This document shows positions 1 to 7,481 of a stretch of DNA of 64,000 nt, piece by piece; positions within the stretch are counted from its first letter, which is position 1; the number at the start of each line of letters is the position of its first letter. The stretch covers positions 124,001 through 188,000 of the forward strand of contig NZ_QNRR01000003.1 in the NCBI RefSeq assembly GCF_003315205.1, read 5' to 3'. This DNA is from Roseimicrobium gellanilyticum (lineage in GTDB: Bacteria > Verrucomicrobiota > Verrucomicrobiia > Verrucomicrobiales > Verrucomicrobiaceae). Both the position numbers and the translations under genes were made by a program. A model generated the notes under the pieces. That model was not told the origin of the DNA. It saw nothing but the letters and a program-made list of their open reading frames with translations, and made no database searches.

Positions 1-732
1 ACCTGGGCCTACGCCGCGTGCGCCGCGGGGCACCAGTTCTTCGGAGAATTCTGGTTGCTGTACGGCGATGGCGTGGCCTACCTCCTCCTGGCCGTGGCAG
101 CCCTCTCGCAGAGGCCCGTCGTGGTCTTCCTCAGCCTGTTTCTGGCGGCCTTCACGGATGAACGCGGCGTGGTGGCAGGCGGCATCATCTACTTCCTCCA
201 ATCCTCCCGCAGCGGCACCTTGGAAACATGGCGGCTCTCCTCCCTGTGGCCCCGCACCTCCGTCATGTGGGCCACCCTCGCGGCCTGCGCGAGCTACCTC
301 ATCGCGAGGATTGCCCTGCACCTCATCTTTGGGCTGAAGAATGACCAGAGCGCCCTTCTCACCCTGGACGTCCTCCTCCATCATCTCCGGCACAACATTC
401 CCCACCACCTCTTTGGCGCCTTCGAGACCCTGTGGATTCTCCCCCTCCTGGCTCTGGTCGCCGCGTTCGCAGTGCGGAATCTCTCCTGGGCCCTCTGCTT
501 CCTCGCCCTCCTCTGCGGGGCCGTGGTATGCGGCTTCGTGGTGCTCGATCTCCAGCGGAGCCTGGCCTTCATGTTTCCCCTGTTGTTTTGCAGCCTCTGG
601 GCCCTCGCAAAAGAGCCCGCCCTCACCCTGCGCCGACTCATGACCGCCGTCCTCCTCATCAGCCTCCTCTGGTGCGACCTGCACCGCTCCCTCATCTTTG
701 GCATCTACCTGCTGGCACGCGATGCGGCGTGA
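1..732 (+). CDS. Membrane protein, 5' end outside window
   Basis: The reading frame is open from base 1 to the TGA at 730-732, so only the C-terminal 243 residues are visible and the start lies upstream. The visible part is almost entirely hydrophobic, with about six predicted membrane segments separated by short polar loops and no obvious catalytic motif. It could be an integral membrane protein of the kind found near glycosyltransferases, but nothing in the sequence fixes a function. A TTG at 55 could serve as an internal start, but the frame continues upstream in the same hydrophobic style, so a truncated longer gene is more likely. Confidence 0.7.
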   Translation, partial: TWAYAACAAGHQFFGEFWLLYGDGVAYLLLAVAALSQRPVVVFLSLFLAAFTDERGVVAGGIIYFLQSSRSGTLETWRLSSLWPRTSVMWATLAACASYLIARIALHLIFGLKNDQSALLTLDVLLHHLRHNIPHHLFGAFETLWILPLLALVAAFAVRNLSWALCFLALLCGAVVCGFVVLDLQRSLAFMFPLLFCSLWALAKEPALTLRRLMTAVLLISLLWCDLHRSLIFGIYLLARDAA

Positions 733-1157
733 GATGGTTGAGGGTTGAAAGCTGCGTGCTGAGAGCCTGAGGCCACCAGACGGCCCGCCCTCAGTCTCCG
801 AAGTTCCTCCGCGTCTCCGCGTCTCCGCGTCTCCACCCCTCCACCTCTCCCTCAGTCTCCGCGTCTCCGTGTCTCCGCGTTGAACCCACTGCACACCACC
901 ACACCCATCCGTGCCGTACACCGCCCCAGCGTCCATTCGCGGTCCCCAAAACTCCCCTCACCCCCTCCACCCCACGCAATTTCCCTAGTCACAAACCACA
1001 GATTTCCAGTTACAATTCCGCCGAAATAAGCGCTTTTCACCCCCGTTTCCCTAGTCTACCGCCATCCCGGTCCGGACACACGTCCACTCAGTACGAAGCC
1101 GAAGCTGCCCCATATTCCAGCACTCCACCCTTCCAGTATTCCATCTAGATCCAACTC
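733..1157. repeat. Low-complexity pyrimidine-rich spacer
   Basis: This 425-base spacer holds no convincing gene. From about 800 to 882 it is built from imperfect tandem copies of a short CTCCGCGT-like unit (gtctccgcg repeated several times), interrupted by ccacccctcc-type pyrimidine runs. The last 40 bases before the oxidoreductase start contain a cccttccagtattcc-like string, and a similar string lies upstream of the second Hsp20 gene near 49340. This suggests a dispersed non-coding leader-type repeat. Confidence 0.55.
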
Positions 1158-2669
1158 ATGAACACCCACACCTCCATCAAGCGTCGCGACGTCCTGCGCA
1201 GCGCGCTGTACGCAGGCACGGCCATGGCCCTGCCCATCTGGTCCCGCGCCGAAGGCTCCAACAGCGACATCCGTGTGGCTGTCATCGGCTTCAAGGGTCG
1301 CGGCTCCGGCCACATCGGCAGCCTCCAGAAGATCAAAGGCGTCCGCCTCGTCGCCCTCTGCGATGTCGACTCCGACGTGCTCGACGGCAAGGTCGCTGAC
1401 CTCAAGAAGAAGGGCATCGAAGTCAAGGCCTACACCGACTTCCGCAAGCTCTGCGAAGACAAGGACATCGACGCCGTCACCATCGCCACGCCGAACCACA
1501 CCCACACCCTCATTGCCATGACCGCCATCGCGGCCGGCAAGCACGTGTACGTGGAAAAGCCCACCAACCACAACCTCTGGGAAGGCGCCGAGCTCGTGAA
1601 GGCCGCCGCCAAGGTGGAAGGCAAGCAGATCGTCGTGCACGGCATGCAGCGCCGCTCCGACCTCGGCTGGGCCGCCGCCCAGGAGTACATCAAGTCCGGC
1701 GCCCTCGGCAAGACCCTCCTCTCCCGTGGCGTGAACTACAAGGCCCGCCAGAGCATCGGAAAAGTCAGCGAAGGCAAGAGCGCCGGCGCGGATGGCACCT
1801 TCGCCGCAGGCACCTTCAAGGACTCCAAGGGCACCATCAACTATGACCTCTGGGCCGGTCCCCGCGAAATGGCGCCCGTCATGCGCGAGAAATTCCACTA
1901 CGACTGGCACTGGCAGTGGGCCTACGGCAACGGTGACATCGGCAACCAGGGACCCCACCAGCTCGACGTCGCCCGCTGGATGATCGGCAACCCCGAGAAG
2001 CTCCCCGTCCGCGTCATGAGCTTCGGCAACCGCTGGGGCTACACCGACGACGGCCAGACCGCCAACAACCAGATGGCGCTCTATGATTACGGCAAGGGCA
2101 ATGTCCCCATCCTGTTCGACAACCGCGGCCTTCCCCGCGCCGACATGAACTGGCAGAAGGGCAACGAACCCGCCTACAAAGGCACCCGCATCGGCAACAT
2201 CATCCATTGCGAAGGCGGCTACGTCGCCGAATCCAAGGCCTACGACAACGACGGCAAGTGGAACCAGACCAAGTTCGAAATCCGTGACGGCCCCGCCCAC
2301 ATGGACAACTTCATCGCCTCCATCCGCGCCGGCAAGCTGGTGGACAGCAACCTCCACGTGAACCACGGCTTCCAGGCCGCCTCACTGGCCATCCTGTCCA
2401 ACATCAGCTACCGCCTTGGCAAGAAGGTCTCTCCTGCCGAAGTGAAGGAGCGTCTCTCCGGCGACAAGTTCGCCACCGAGACCTTCGAAGACTTCGCCGC
2501 CAACCTCCAGGCCAACAAGATCGACATCGCCGCCGATCAAGTCGCCCTCGGACCCTGGCTCTCCTTCAACCCGGACACCTTGAAGTTCGAAGGCGAATTC
2601 GCCGAAGACGCCAACAAGCTCGCCCAGGAAGAATACCGCAAGGGCTTCGAACTGCCGAAGATTGGGTAA
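1158..2669 (+). CDS. Gfo/Idh/MocA family oxidoreductase, Tat-exported
   Basis: The 503-residue product is an NAD(P)-dependent sugar or polyol dehydrogenase of the Gfo/Idh/MocA family. The N-terminus carries a twin-arginine signal (Arg9-Arg10 followed by DVL, then a hydrophobic stretch to about residue 28), so the folded enzyme is probably exported with its cofactor. The Rossmann glycine motif GFKGRG is at 44-49, and the family EKP signature, whose lysine is catalytic in relatives, is at 133-135. A conserved GDIGNQGPHQLD stretch follows in the C-terminal half. Planctomycetes and Verrucomicrobia have large expansions of this family with unknown sugar substrates. The gene stands alone and is followed by a strong terminator. 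The ATG start is set by the signal peptide. Confidence 0.93.
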   Translation: MNTHTSIKRRDVLRSALYAGTAMALPIWSRAEGSNSDIRVAVIGFKGRGSGHIGSLQKIKGVRLVALCDVDSDVLDGKVADLKKKGIEVKAYTDFRKLCEDKDIDAVTIATPNHTHTLIAMTAIAAGKHVYVEKPTNHNLWEGAELVKAAAKVEGKQIVVHGMQRRSDLGWAAAQEYIKSGALGKTLLSRGVNYKARQSIGKVSEGKSAGADGTFAAGTFKDSKGTINYDLWAGPREMAPVMREKFHYDWHWQWAYGNGDIGNQGPHQLDVARWMIGNPEKLPVRVMSFGNRWGYTDDGQTANNQMALYDYGKGNVPILFDNRGLPRADMNWQKGNEPAYKGTRIGNIIHCEGGYVAESKAYDNDGKWNQTKFEIRDGPAHMDNFIASIRAGKLVDSNLHVNHGFQAASLAILSNISYRLGKKVSPAEVKERLSGDKFATETFEDFAANLQANKIDIAADQVALGPWLSFNPDTLKFEGEFAEDANKLAQEEYRKGFELPKIG

Positions 2670-2732
2670 GGAAGCGAAGCGAGTGGCTGCGTGAGCAGTT
2701 GCTGGCTTAGCTACACAGAACCATTACACGAG

Positions 2733-2760
2733 AACGCCCCGGGGAAACCCGGGGCGTTTT
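2733..2760 (+). terminator. Rho-independent terminator after the oxidoreductase
   Basis: An 11-bp perfect stem (arms 2733-2743 and 2748-2758) with a GAAA tetraloop is followed directly by TTTT. It sits 63 bases after the oxidoreductase stop codon and marks the left edge of the AT-rich island. Confidence 0.9.
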
Positions 2761-2899
2761 CATTTACAGCGGACTTCCCACCGCAGAAAGCCTAACAAAA
2801 TGGATTGCAGAAACAGCCACTAACTGACACTCTTTCTCCACCTGCCCATTGAACGCCTATCGGACACGTGTTTCACGCAAACGCTATCCGCCAACGAAA

Positions 2900-3487
2900 A
2901 TGAAAGGAAAACTTCTCGTTCTAGAAGGTCCAGATGCTGCCGGCAAAACTACAGTTCTTGCTTCTCTTATGGCAAAACTCGGCACTAGTGCAGTGAACCT
3001 TGCATTTCCCGGGCGAAACCCAGGCACATTGGGAGAACTTGTTTACCGCCTTCATCACGACCACCGGTCGTTCGGAATAGCATCAATAACGCCAACAGCC
3101 CTTCAAACTCTTCACATTGCAGCACACCTTGATGCTATAGAAACTACAATCATTCCGCTCCTACACCAAGGAACAACAATAGTCCTCGATCGATTTTGGT
3201 GGTCAACTGTCGTCTATGGGACCCTTCAGGGAGCTAGCAAGGAAACACTACGTCAACTCATTGCTGCGGAGAAGCTCGCTTGGGGTTCAATCAAGCCAGA
3301 TCACCTTTTTCTCCTTGAGCGAACCCAACCCTTACGCGAAGACGCACGGAAGGATTGGCTGAATTTAAGTAAATTGTACCGGGAACTCGCGCAGCAAGAG
3401 GAGGAATGCTACCCAGTCCACAGGATCGCTAACGAATCCACCGTGGATGTGGCGATCGAAGCAATTTCAAAATCCGCCTCCCTTTAG
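2900..3487 (+). CDS. Thymidylate-kinase-like P-loop nucleotide kinase
   Basis: The 195-residue product resembles dTMP kinase. A Walker A loop GPDAAGKT is at residues 10-17, preceded by the hydrophobic strand LLVLE. A DRFWWS motif at 97-102 matches the DR(Y/F)xxS motif of thymidylate kinases, and a basic lid-like segment follows near residue 145. It is the first gene of a tight operon: the next start lies 3 bases after its stop, and a thymidylate-synthase homologue follows. In phage thymidine-hypermodification pathways a P-loop kinase phosphorylates 5-hydroxymethyl-dU in DNA, so this protein may be the kinase half of such an enzyme rather than a housekeeping dTMP kinase. The ATG at 2900 was preferred over a TTG at 2849 because the kinase fold begins immediately after it. 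Confidence 0.8.
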   Translation: MKGKLLVLEGPDAAGKTTVLASLMAKLGTSAVNLAFPGRNPGTLGELVYRLHHDHRSFGIASITPTALQTLHIAAHLDAIETTIIPLLHQGTTIVLDRFWWSTVVYGTLQGASKETLRQLIAAEKLAWGSIKPDHLFLLERTQPLREDARKDWLNLSKLYRELAQQEEECYPVHRIANESTVDVAIEAISKSASL

Positions 3488-3490
3488 CTG

Positions 3491-4543
3491 ATGTCAGCAC
3501 AACCTTCCCTCGCGTTTATTTCCAACAATGAAACTGATAGGCAGCAAATAGATGCCGCTTGGGCACCTCTCAAAACAACGGTGGTGTTCGACACCTATTG
3601 GATCCTTGCCGCCAAAAGACAGGGTATCTTCTTCGCAAGATTTAAGAACGAATCGCCACCATGGACGACAGACCCCATCCTAAAGACTTACAAATTCACA
3701 AATGCGTATAGAGCAAGTGATCGCGTCAGCCAGTATTTGATACGGGAGGTCATCTACAAAGGAGACCAATCACCTCGAGAAATTTTCTTTAGAACACTCC
3801 TCTTTAAGCTATTCAATCGAATTGAGACGTGGGAGCTGCTTAGCGAGAATTTCGGCTCTCCAAGTTCCAGAGACTATCGATTCGCTCACTACGACAGAAT
3901 TTTAAGCCAAGCCATGTCGAGAGGCGAAAAACTTTATTCCGCAGCTTACATTATGCCTTCTGGAGGCAAGAGCTTTCCATGCAAACGAAAACACCAGATG
4001 CATTTGCAGTTACTTGAGCGAATGCTGAGCGACTCTATATACACTCGCCTTACTGATAGTCAGAGCATGGGTGATGCCTTCGCACTCTTAAGAGGCTACC
4101 CCACAATTGGAGATTTTCTCGCCTATCAGTATGTGACAGACCTGAATTATTCCGCTTCCATGCATCTGTCAGAGATGGAGTTCACTTGTGCTGGGCCGGG
4201 CGCTAAGAGCGGAATCGCAAAATGCTTCAAAGACAAGGGAGGCCTCTCGGATACTCAAATCATCGAAATGATGTGTGTTCGACAAAAGGAGGAGTTTCTC
4301 AGACTAGGTCTCCAGTTCCAAGATCTATGGGGGCGAAAGCTCCAGTTAATCGACTGCCAAAACCTCTTCTGTGAAGTAGACAAGTATTCCAGGGTAGCGC
4401 ATCCAGAGTTCTCAGGAGTCTCGGGCAGAACACGCATTAAGCAAAAATTCCATCCTCGGCAGGCAAGGCTCAAACCTTGGTACCCCCCGAAATGGGAGCT
4501 GAATGACAGAATTGAAAGGGAATGGCATGACAATCAACCTTGA
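3491..4543 (+). CDS. DNA base hypermodification protein (HMUDK helical / aGPT-PPlase-like)
   Basis: The 350-residue protein has the conserved signatures I associate with the helical domain of 5-hydroxymethyl-dU DNA kinases and with alpha-glutamyl/putrescinyl thymine pyrophosphorylases. These are a TNAYRASDRVSQYL segment (70-83), LFKLFNRIETWE (104-115), a GPGAKSG loop (235-241) and IDCQNLFCEVDKYSR (287-301). Relatives act on modified thymine in DNA, chiefly in phages. Here the domain is not fused to a kinase; a P-loop kinase is encoded just upstream. The downstream thymidylate-synthase homologue could supply the modified dUMP precursor. Membership in the superfamily is fairly secure; the exact reaction is inferred. 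Codon use is clearly more AT-rich than in the flanking chromosome. Confidence 0.8.
   Translation: MSAQPSLAFISNNETDRQQIDAAWAPLKTTVVFDTYWILAAKRQGIFFARFKNESPPWTTDPILKTYKFTNAYRASDRVSQYLIREVIYKGDQSPREIFFRTLLFKLFNRIETWELLSENFGSPSSRDYRFAHYDRILSQAMSRGEKLYSAAYIMPSGGKSFPCKRKHQMHLQLLERMLSDSIYTRLTDSQSMGDAFALLRGYPTIGDFLAYQYVTDLNYSASMHLSEMEFTCAGPGAKSGIAKCFKDKGGLSDTQIIEMMCVRQKEEFLRLGLQFQDLWGRKLQLIDCQNLFCEVDKYSRVAHPEFSGVSGRTRIKQKFHPRQARLKPWYPPKWELNDRIEREWHDNQP
4514..4526 (+). promoter_or_regulatory. Ribosome-binding site deciding the start at 4527
   Basis: A GAAAGGG purine run ends six bases before the ATG at 4527. It lies inside the 3' end of the preceding gene, which points to translational coupling. It favours 4527 over the earlier in-frame ATG at 4503. 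Confidence 0.5.
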
Positions 4544-5540
4544 GGCTGAAACCGCAGATGAGATTTGGATGCTCGTCGCGAACCAATTTCGTGATGGCAA
4601 AGGGTCGTGGCAGAATAGTCGCGCAGGCAAAACGACGGAGTTGCTGCACACGGCCCTCTGCATTCGTAACCCCCGCCAAAGATGGGTGAGTTCCAGAAAC
4701 CCAGTTCTGAATCCAGCCTTCGCGTTTGCCGAGGTTGTTTGGATTCTTCAAGGCAAAAACGACTCCAAGTTTCTTAACTATTTCAATCGGTCACTTCCCA
4801 AGTATGCGGGCACGGGCGAAGTGTACGACGGCGCGTATGGACATCGTCTTCGCAACCACTTTGGGATCGATCAGATTGAGCGGGCTTACAACGTTCTGAG
4901 GGAGAACCCCGATTCTAGGCAGGTCATCCTTCAAATTTGGGATGTTTCCTCCGATTTACCCAATGACGATGGCGTTGCCAAATCAACGGACGTCCCTTGC
5001 AATGTATGCTCTTTGCTAAAGGTGCGTTCAGGCAAGCTAGAGTGGTTGCAAATCATGAGGAGTAACGATGTCTTCATCGGCCTTCCATACAACATCATTC
5101 AGTTCACGACACTTCATGAACTCATGGCAAGTTGGTTGGGCCTTGAACTAGGACATTACCATCACATAAGCGATAGTCTCCATATCTATGAAGGTTCTAT
5201 CGAAAGAGTCATTTCCTCCAATGCGTTAACCTCTCCAGCCAACCTCGATCATCTCTCCGGAAGTTATGATGACACTTTAGAAGTCGTCAAAAGTATCAGC
5301 CTCGGCATCGAACAGATCATCGATGAGAGTGTTGCGAGTGGAACTCTAGCAGACCGATATAGAGAACTCAACCTCCCACAACCCTGGTTAAACATTGCTT
5401 CGATCCTGTTTGCCGAAGGGCTACGTAGGAGAGGGGGGCGTGAGGAGATGGAAGCAGTTCTTCGCACTTGCTCCAATCAACTATTTGTATTCCTGTTTGA
5501 GAGGTGGCTGGCCCGAACGGCTAAGAGAGAACGCGACTAG
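4527..5540 (+). CDS. Thymidylate synthase superfamily protein, probable dUMP hydroxymethylase-like
   Basis: The 337-residue protein has the core of thymidylate synthase. The catalytic cysteine sits in VPCNV (Cys158 from this start), followed by an RSND phosphate-binding motif (178-181), GLPYNI and the closing SDSLHIYE segment that corresponds to GDxHxY in ThyA. A YGHRLR motif lies near residue 105. It overlaps the upstream base-modification gene by 17 bases, so the two are probably co-translated. Divergent members of this superfamily make 5-hydroxymethyl-dUMP or -dCMP for phage DNA modification. Whether this one methylates or hydroxymethylates cannot be read from the sequence, but its neighbours favour precursor synthesis for DNA hypermodification. 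Its stop codon is 5 bases from the stop of the opposing Nmad2-like gene. Confidence 0.82.
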   Translation: MTINLEAETADEIWMLVANQFRDGKGSWQNSRAGKTTELLHTALCIRNPRQRWVSSRNPVLNPAFAFAEVVWILQGKNDSKFLNYFNRSLPKYAGTGEVYDGAYGHRLRNHFGIDQIERAYNVLRENPDSRQVILQIWDVSSDLPNDDGVAKSTDVPCNVCSLLKVRSGKLEWLQIMRSNDVFIGLPYNIIQFTTLHELMASWLGLELGHYHHISDSLHIYEGSIERVISSNALTSPANLDHLSGSYDDTLEVVKSISLGIEQIIDESVASGTLADRYRELNLPQPWLNIASILFAEGLRRRGGREEMEAVLRTCSNQLFVFLFERWLARTAKRERD

Positions 5541-5545
5541 GCACT

Positions 5546-6199
5546 TTAGTCCGTCACCCTGTTCGTTGCTACAGAGTAACGCGCGGAGCTATTTGAGAAG
5601 TCGAACGGGTCTCCCGCGACAAGGTTCAACAGACTTTTGCACTCCTCCTCAAGCCAGTCCACAAGGAGCCTTGCAGGCCCTTCTAAGTCGAACCTTCGAT
5701 AGCCTCGCTTGTTTTTGTACCCTAATGCCTTCACAATTGGAGGCGGCAAGTCCGGCGCAGCTTGTCCAAAATAATAGAAGTGGTTTGAAACCAGCACCGC
5801 GTCCACCTGTGTATCATTCGCCAGATTATGCTCGTTGACTGACCCGTCCTCGTTACTGTGATGCGAGTCGGCTTGCGTCCAAACCTGTCTCCCTGGGTCA
5901 CGATGGTATATGTTATCGCCGACCATCATTTTTTTACTTCCGTTTCTTATTGGTCTTTTGTCGTGGAAGACAGGATTCAGCCAGTAGTCATTAAACGTCA
6001 GCTTTTCTGTTACTCGCATCGCGAATATGCATTTACCACTAGCTTTTAATCTACCACCTCCAACTCCTATGACCCAATCACCTATTTCCGCTGATTTACG
6101 CAACTTGGGTTTGCACGTGGCCAATGTACATTTCCCGTGAAAAGGATTCGGCGCAAAACCGAAGTCACGATCGACTACGTACATAAACAATTGCGCCAT
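5546..6199 (-). CDS. Nmad2-like putative nucleotide-modification-associated protein
   Basis: The 217-residue protein begins with a segment characteristic of nucleotide modification associated domain 2: FGFAPNPFHGKCTLATCKP at residues 13-31, followed by a GDWVIGVGGG turn, then NDYW and a late DSHHS motif. This family was defined by association with DNA-modification genes, and its enzymatic role is not established. The ATG at 6199 is 7 bases after the stop of the TIR gene, so it is the last gene of a three-gene minus-strand operon. An extended frame upstream of 6199 overlaps the TIR gene and was discarded. The domain starts within the first 15 residues of the chosen start, which supports it. 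Confidence 0.72.
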   Translation of the reverse strand: MAQLFMYVVDRDFGFAPNPFHGKCTLATCKPKLRKSAEIGDWVIGVGGGRLKASGKCIFAMRVTEKLTFNDYWLNPVFHDKRPIRNGSKKMMVGDNIYHRDPGRQVWTQADSHHSNEDGSVNEHNLANDTQVDAVLVSNHFYYFGQAAPDLPPPIVKALGYKNKRGYRRFDLEGPARLLVDWLEEECKSLLNLVAGDPFDFSNSSARYSVATNRVTD

Positions 6200-6206
6200 T
6201 CTAAGT

Positions 6207-6704
6207 TTAGCAGACACTTCTTGAACTAGGATTAACTTGAGTTCGCGACGATCCATCCGGTTTCTGAAATTCATTCTCAGTCCCGTCGATTGCACCGATG
6301 ATTCGATCCGTATTCCAGCCAACCAGTGCTGAGCCATATTTCTCAAAATTTTCCGGGACATCAGCCTCAGTTCCACCTCGAACGTAAATTCCCACAATCC
6401 TCTTCCCCTGCTGATGCGCCTGCTCAACCTCCCAATTCACCCATGGACGCGAATGCGTTTCTTTCCCAATTAGAACCACGACTGTGGACGCCCACGAGAT
6501 TTTCATCCGCAGCAATCGCTTAAGCACCTTATCTGGAACTCGCCCCTCATCCAATCTCCGCTGGTTTGCGGGTTTGGCTCGAATGGAGCTGTTTCGAATG
6601 TCGTTGCCACGTTTCGTTAGCAAGTCCGTGAGCTTAGACACGTGTTCATCATCAGCATGATGATGACTAATGAAGACATGCTTTCGGTTGCTCTTGGCGC
6701 TCAT
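6207..6704 (-). CDS. ThsB-like (DUF1863) TIR domain protein
   Basis: The 165-residue protein is a single TIR-like domain with a short polar tail. The first strand and loop read VFISHHHADD (10-19), and a VVVLIGKET strand (75-83) is followed by WVNWEVEQA (88-96), which contains the Glu expected in TIR NADases or cyclases, then a RIVGIYV strand. This arrangement matches the MTH538/DUF1863 family that includes ThsB, the signal-producing TIR of Thoeris anti-phage systems. No ThsA-like effector is present; the gene instead sits between an unknown 156-residue protein and an Nmad2-like protein. A defence role is therefore plausible but inferred from fold and context. Confidence 0.82.
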   Translation of the reverse strand: MSAKSNRKHVFISHHHADDEHVSKLTDLLTKRGNDIRNSSIRAKPANQRRLDEGRVPDKVLKRLLRMKISWASTVVVLIGKETHSRPWVNWEVEQAHQQGKRIVGIYVRGGTEADVPENFEKYGSALVGWNTDRIIGAIDGTENEFQKPDGSSRTQVNPSSRSVC

Positions 6705-6757
6705 TTTCAGTGCAATCTAAACGTATTGACTCATATAGACTTCGCTGAGCCAGATGT

Positions 6758-7228
6758 TTACGGGGTATTCATGGTAGTCAGATCCTCGACCTGAGCGATG
6801 TCCGCAAGCGCACGCGTATAATCCTTGAGGACCTTTTGCAGTTGCTCCAGATCTTTGCGAAAGTCCTCACGCTTCGTCGCATCTCCGAAGGCATTTAAAT
6901 CAGCACTGTGCCATTTCGTAGTGAATGGACGAACAATCTGATTCAGCACAATTACTGCGATCTTTGTGAGCTGTACGCACTCACGACCTTTACGCCGCAG
7001 AATCTCCCGCGTCGTCGGAAACAGGGAATGAACACTTTCGAGTGCAGATTTCTCGTCTCCATGTTCCTTAGGAAGAGGTTGCGTCACGATTCTGGTGAGC
7101 ATTTCCACATACAATTCCCAGGCCGCTTCCCGGTCTTTTTCCTGCGGTGCCCATTCCATTTCAAGGAAACCGGTGTTGACCTTGAGACCCGTCATGTCCC
7201 AATTTTCGAGAAATTTTCTCAGCTTCAT
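6758..7228 (-). CDS. Uncharacterised protein, first gene of the TIR/Nmad2 operon
   Basis: The 156-residue product is soluble, charged and predicted mostly helical. Tryptophans occur in an FLEMEW segment and an AAWELY segment near the N-terminus, and a RPFTTKWH segment occurs near residue 103. No signal peptide or membrane segment is visible and I do not recognise a named domain. It is the promoter-proximal gene of the minus-strand operon; the TIR gene starts 53 bases downstream. Position and conserved-looking composition suggest a partner or regulator of the TIR protein, but no function can be assigned. The ATG at 7228 is the first in frame and has no good Shine-Dalgarno sequence. Confidence 0.75.
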   Translation of the reverse strand: MKLRKFLENWDMTGLKVNTGFLEMEWAPQEKDREAAWELYVEMLTRIVTQPLPKEHGDEKSALESVHSLFPTTREILRRKGRECVQLTKIAVIVLNQIVRPFTTKWHSADLNAFGDATKREDFRKDLEQLQKVLKDYTRALADIAQVEDLTTMNTP

Positions 7229-7481
7229 GTTAAGCTATAAATGAGAAGAAATGCTGGTGAAGAGATAACATTTACCCTCCAGCCCTTCAAAGGCATTCGC
7301 GATTCATATATTACTATCTGTAGAGTAACTTATCAGCAAGAAAAAACGTTTGGTGCAGGGACCACCTTGGCTCTTTTTCCCTCCACGTGCTGGCATTGGG
7401 GGGGCAAAGCCCAACTCACCAAGAAATGTTTTTGATTGTCACACTTGAGACATGCTTGTGCCGCCGCCACAATCTCCGTCC
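7229..7481. promoter_or_regulatory. Divergent intergenic region at the island's right edge
   Basis: This AT-rich 253-base spacer separates the minus-strand TIR operon from the plus-strand transporter gene and must carry promoters for both. AT-rich strings such as catatattacta (about 7308) are present, but I cannot fix a -35/-10 pair. A 64-codon frame at 7241-7435 has no protein-like character. Base composition returns to the GC-rich chromosomal level near 7450, marking the island boundary. Confidence 0.4.

Noticed and set aside
1056-2366. Long minus-strand open frame (436 codons) opposite the oxidoreductase
   Set aside because: It is a shadow frame produced by GC-rich codon use of the plus-strand gene; its product is Val/Gly/Ala-rich with no motif, while the plus frame has clear family signatures.
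7241-7435. 64-codon plus-strand frame in the island's right-hand spacer
   Set aside because: It has no protein-like composition and lies in the divergent promoter region.
2766-7440. Prophage or integrative element explanation for the island
   Set aside because: No integrase, recombinase, phage structural gene, tRNA or flanking direct repeat was found. Horizontal acquisition remains likely from composition, but a prophage cannot be supported.
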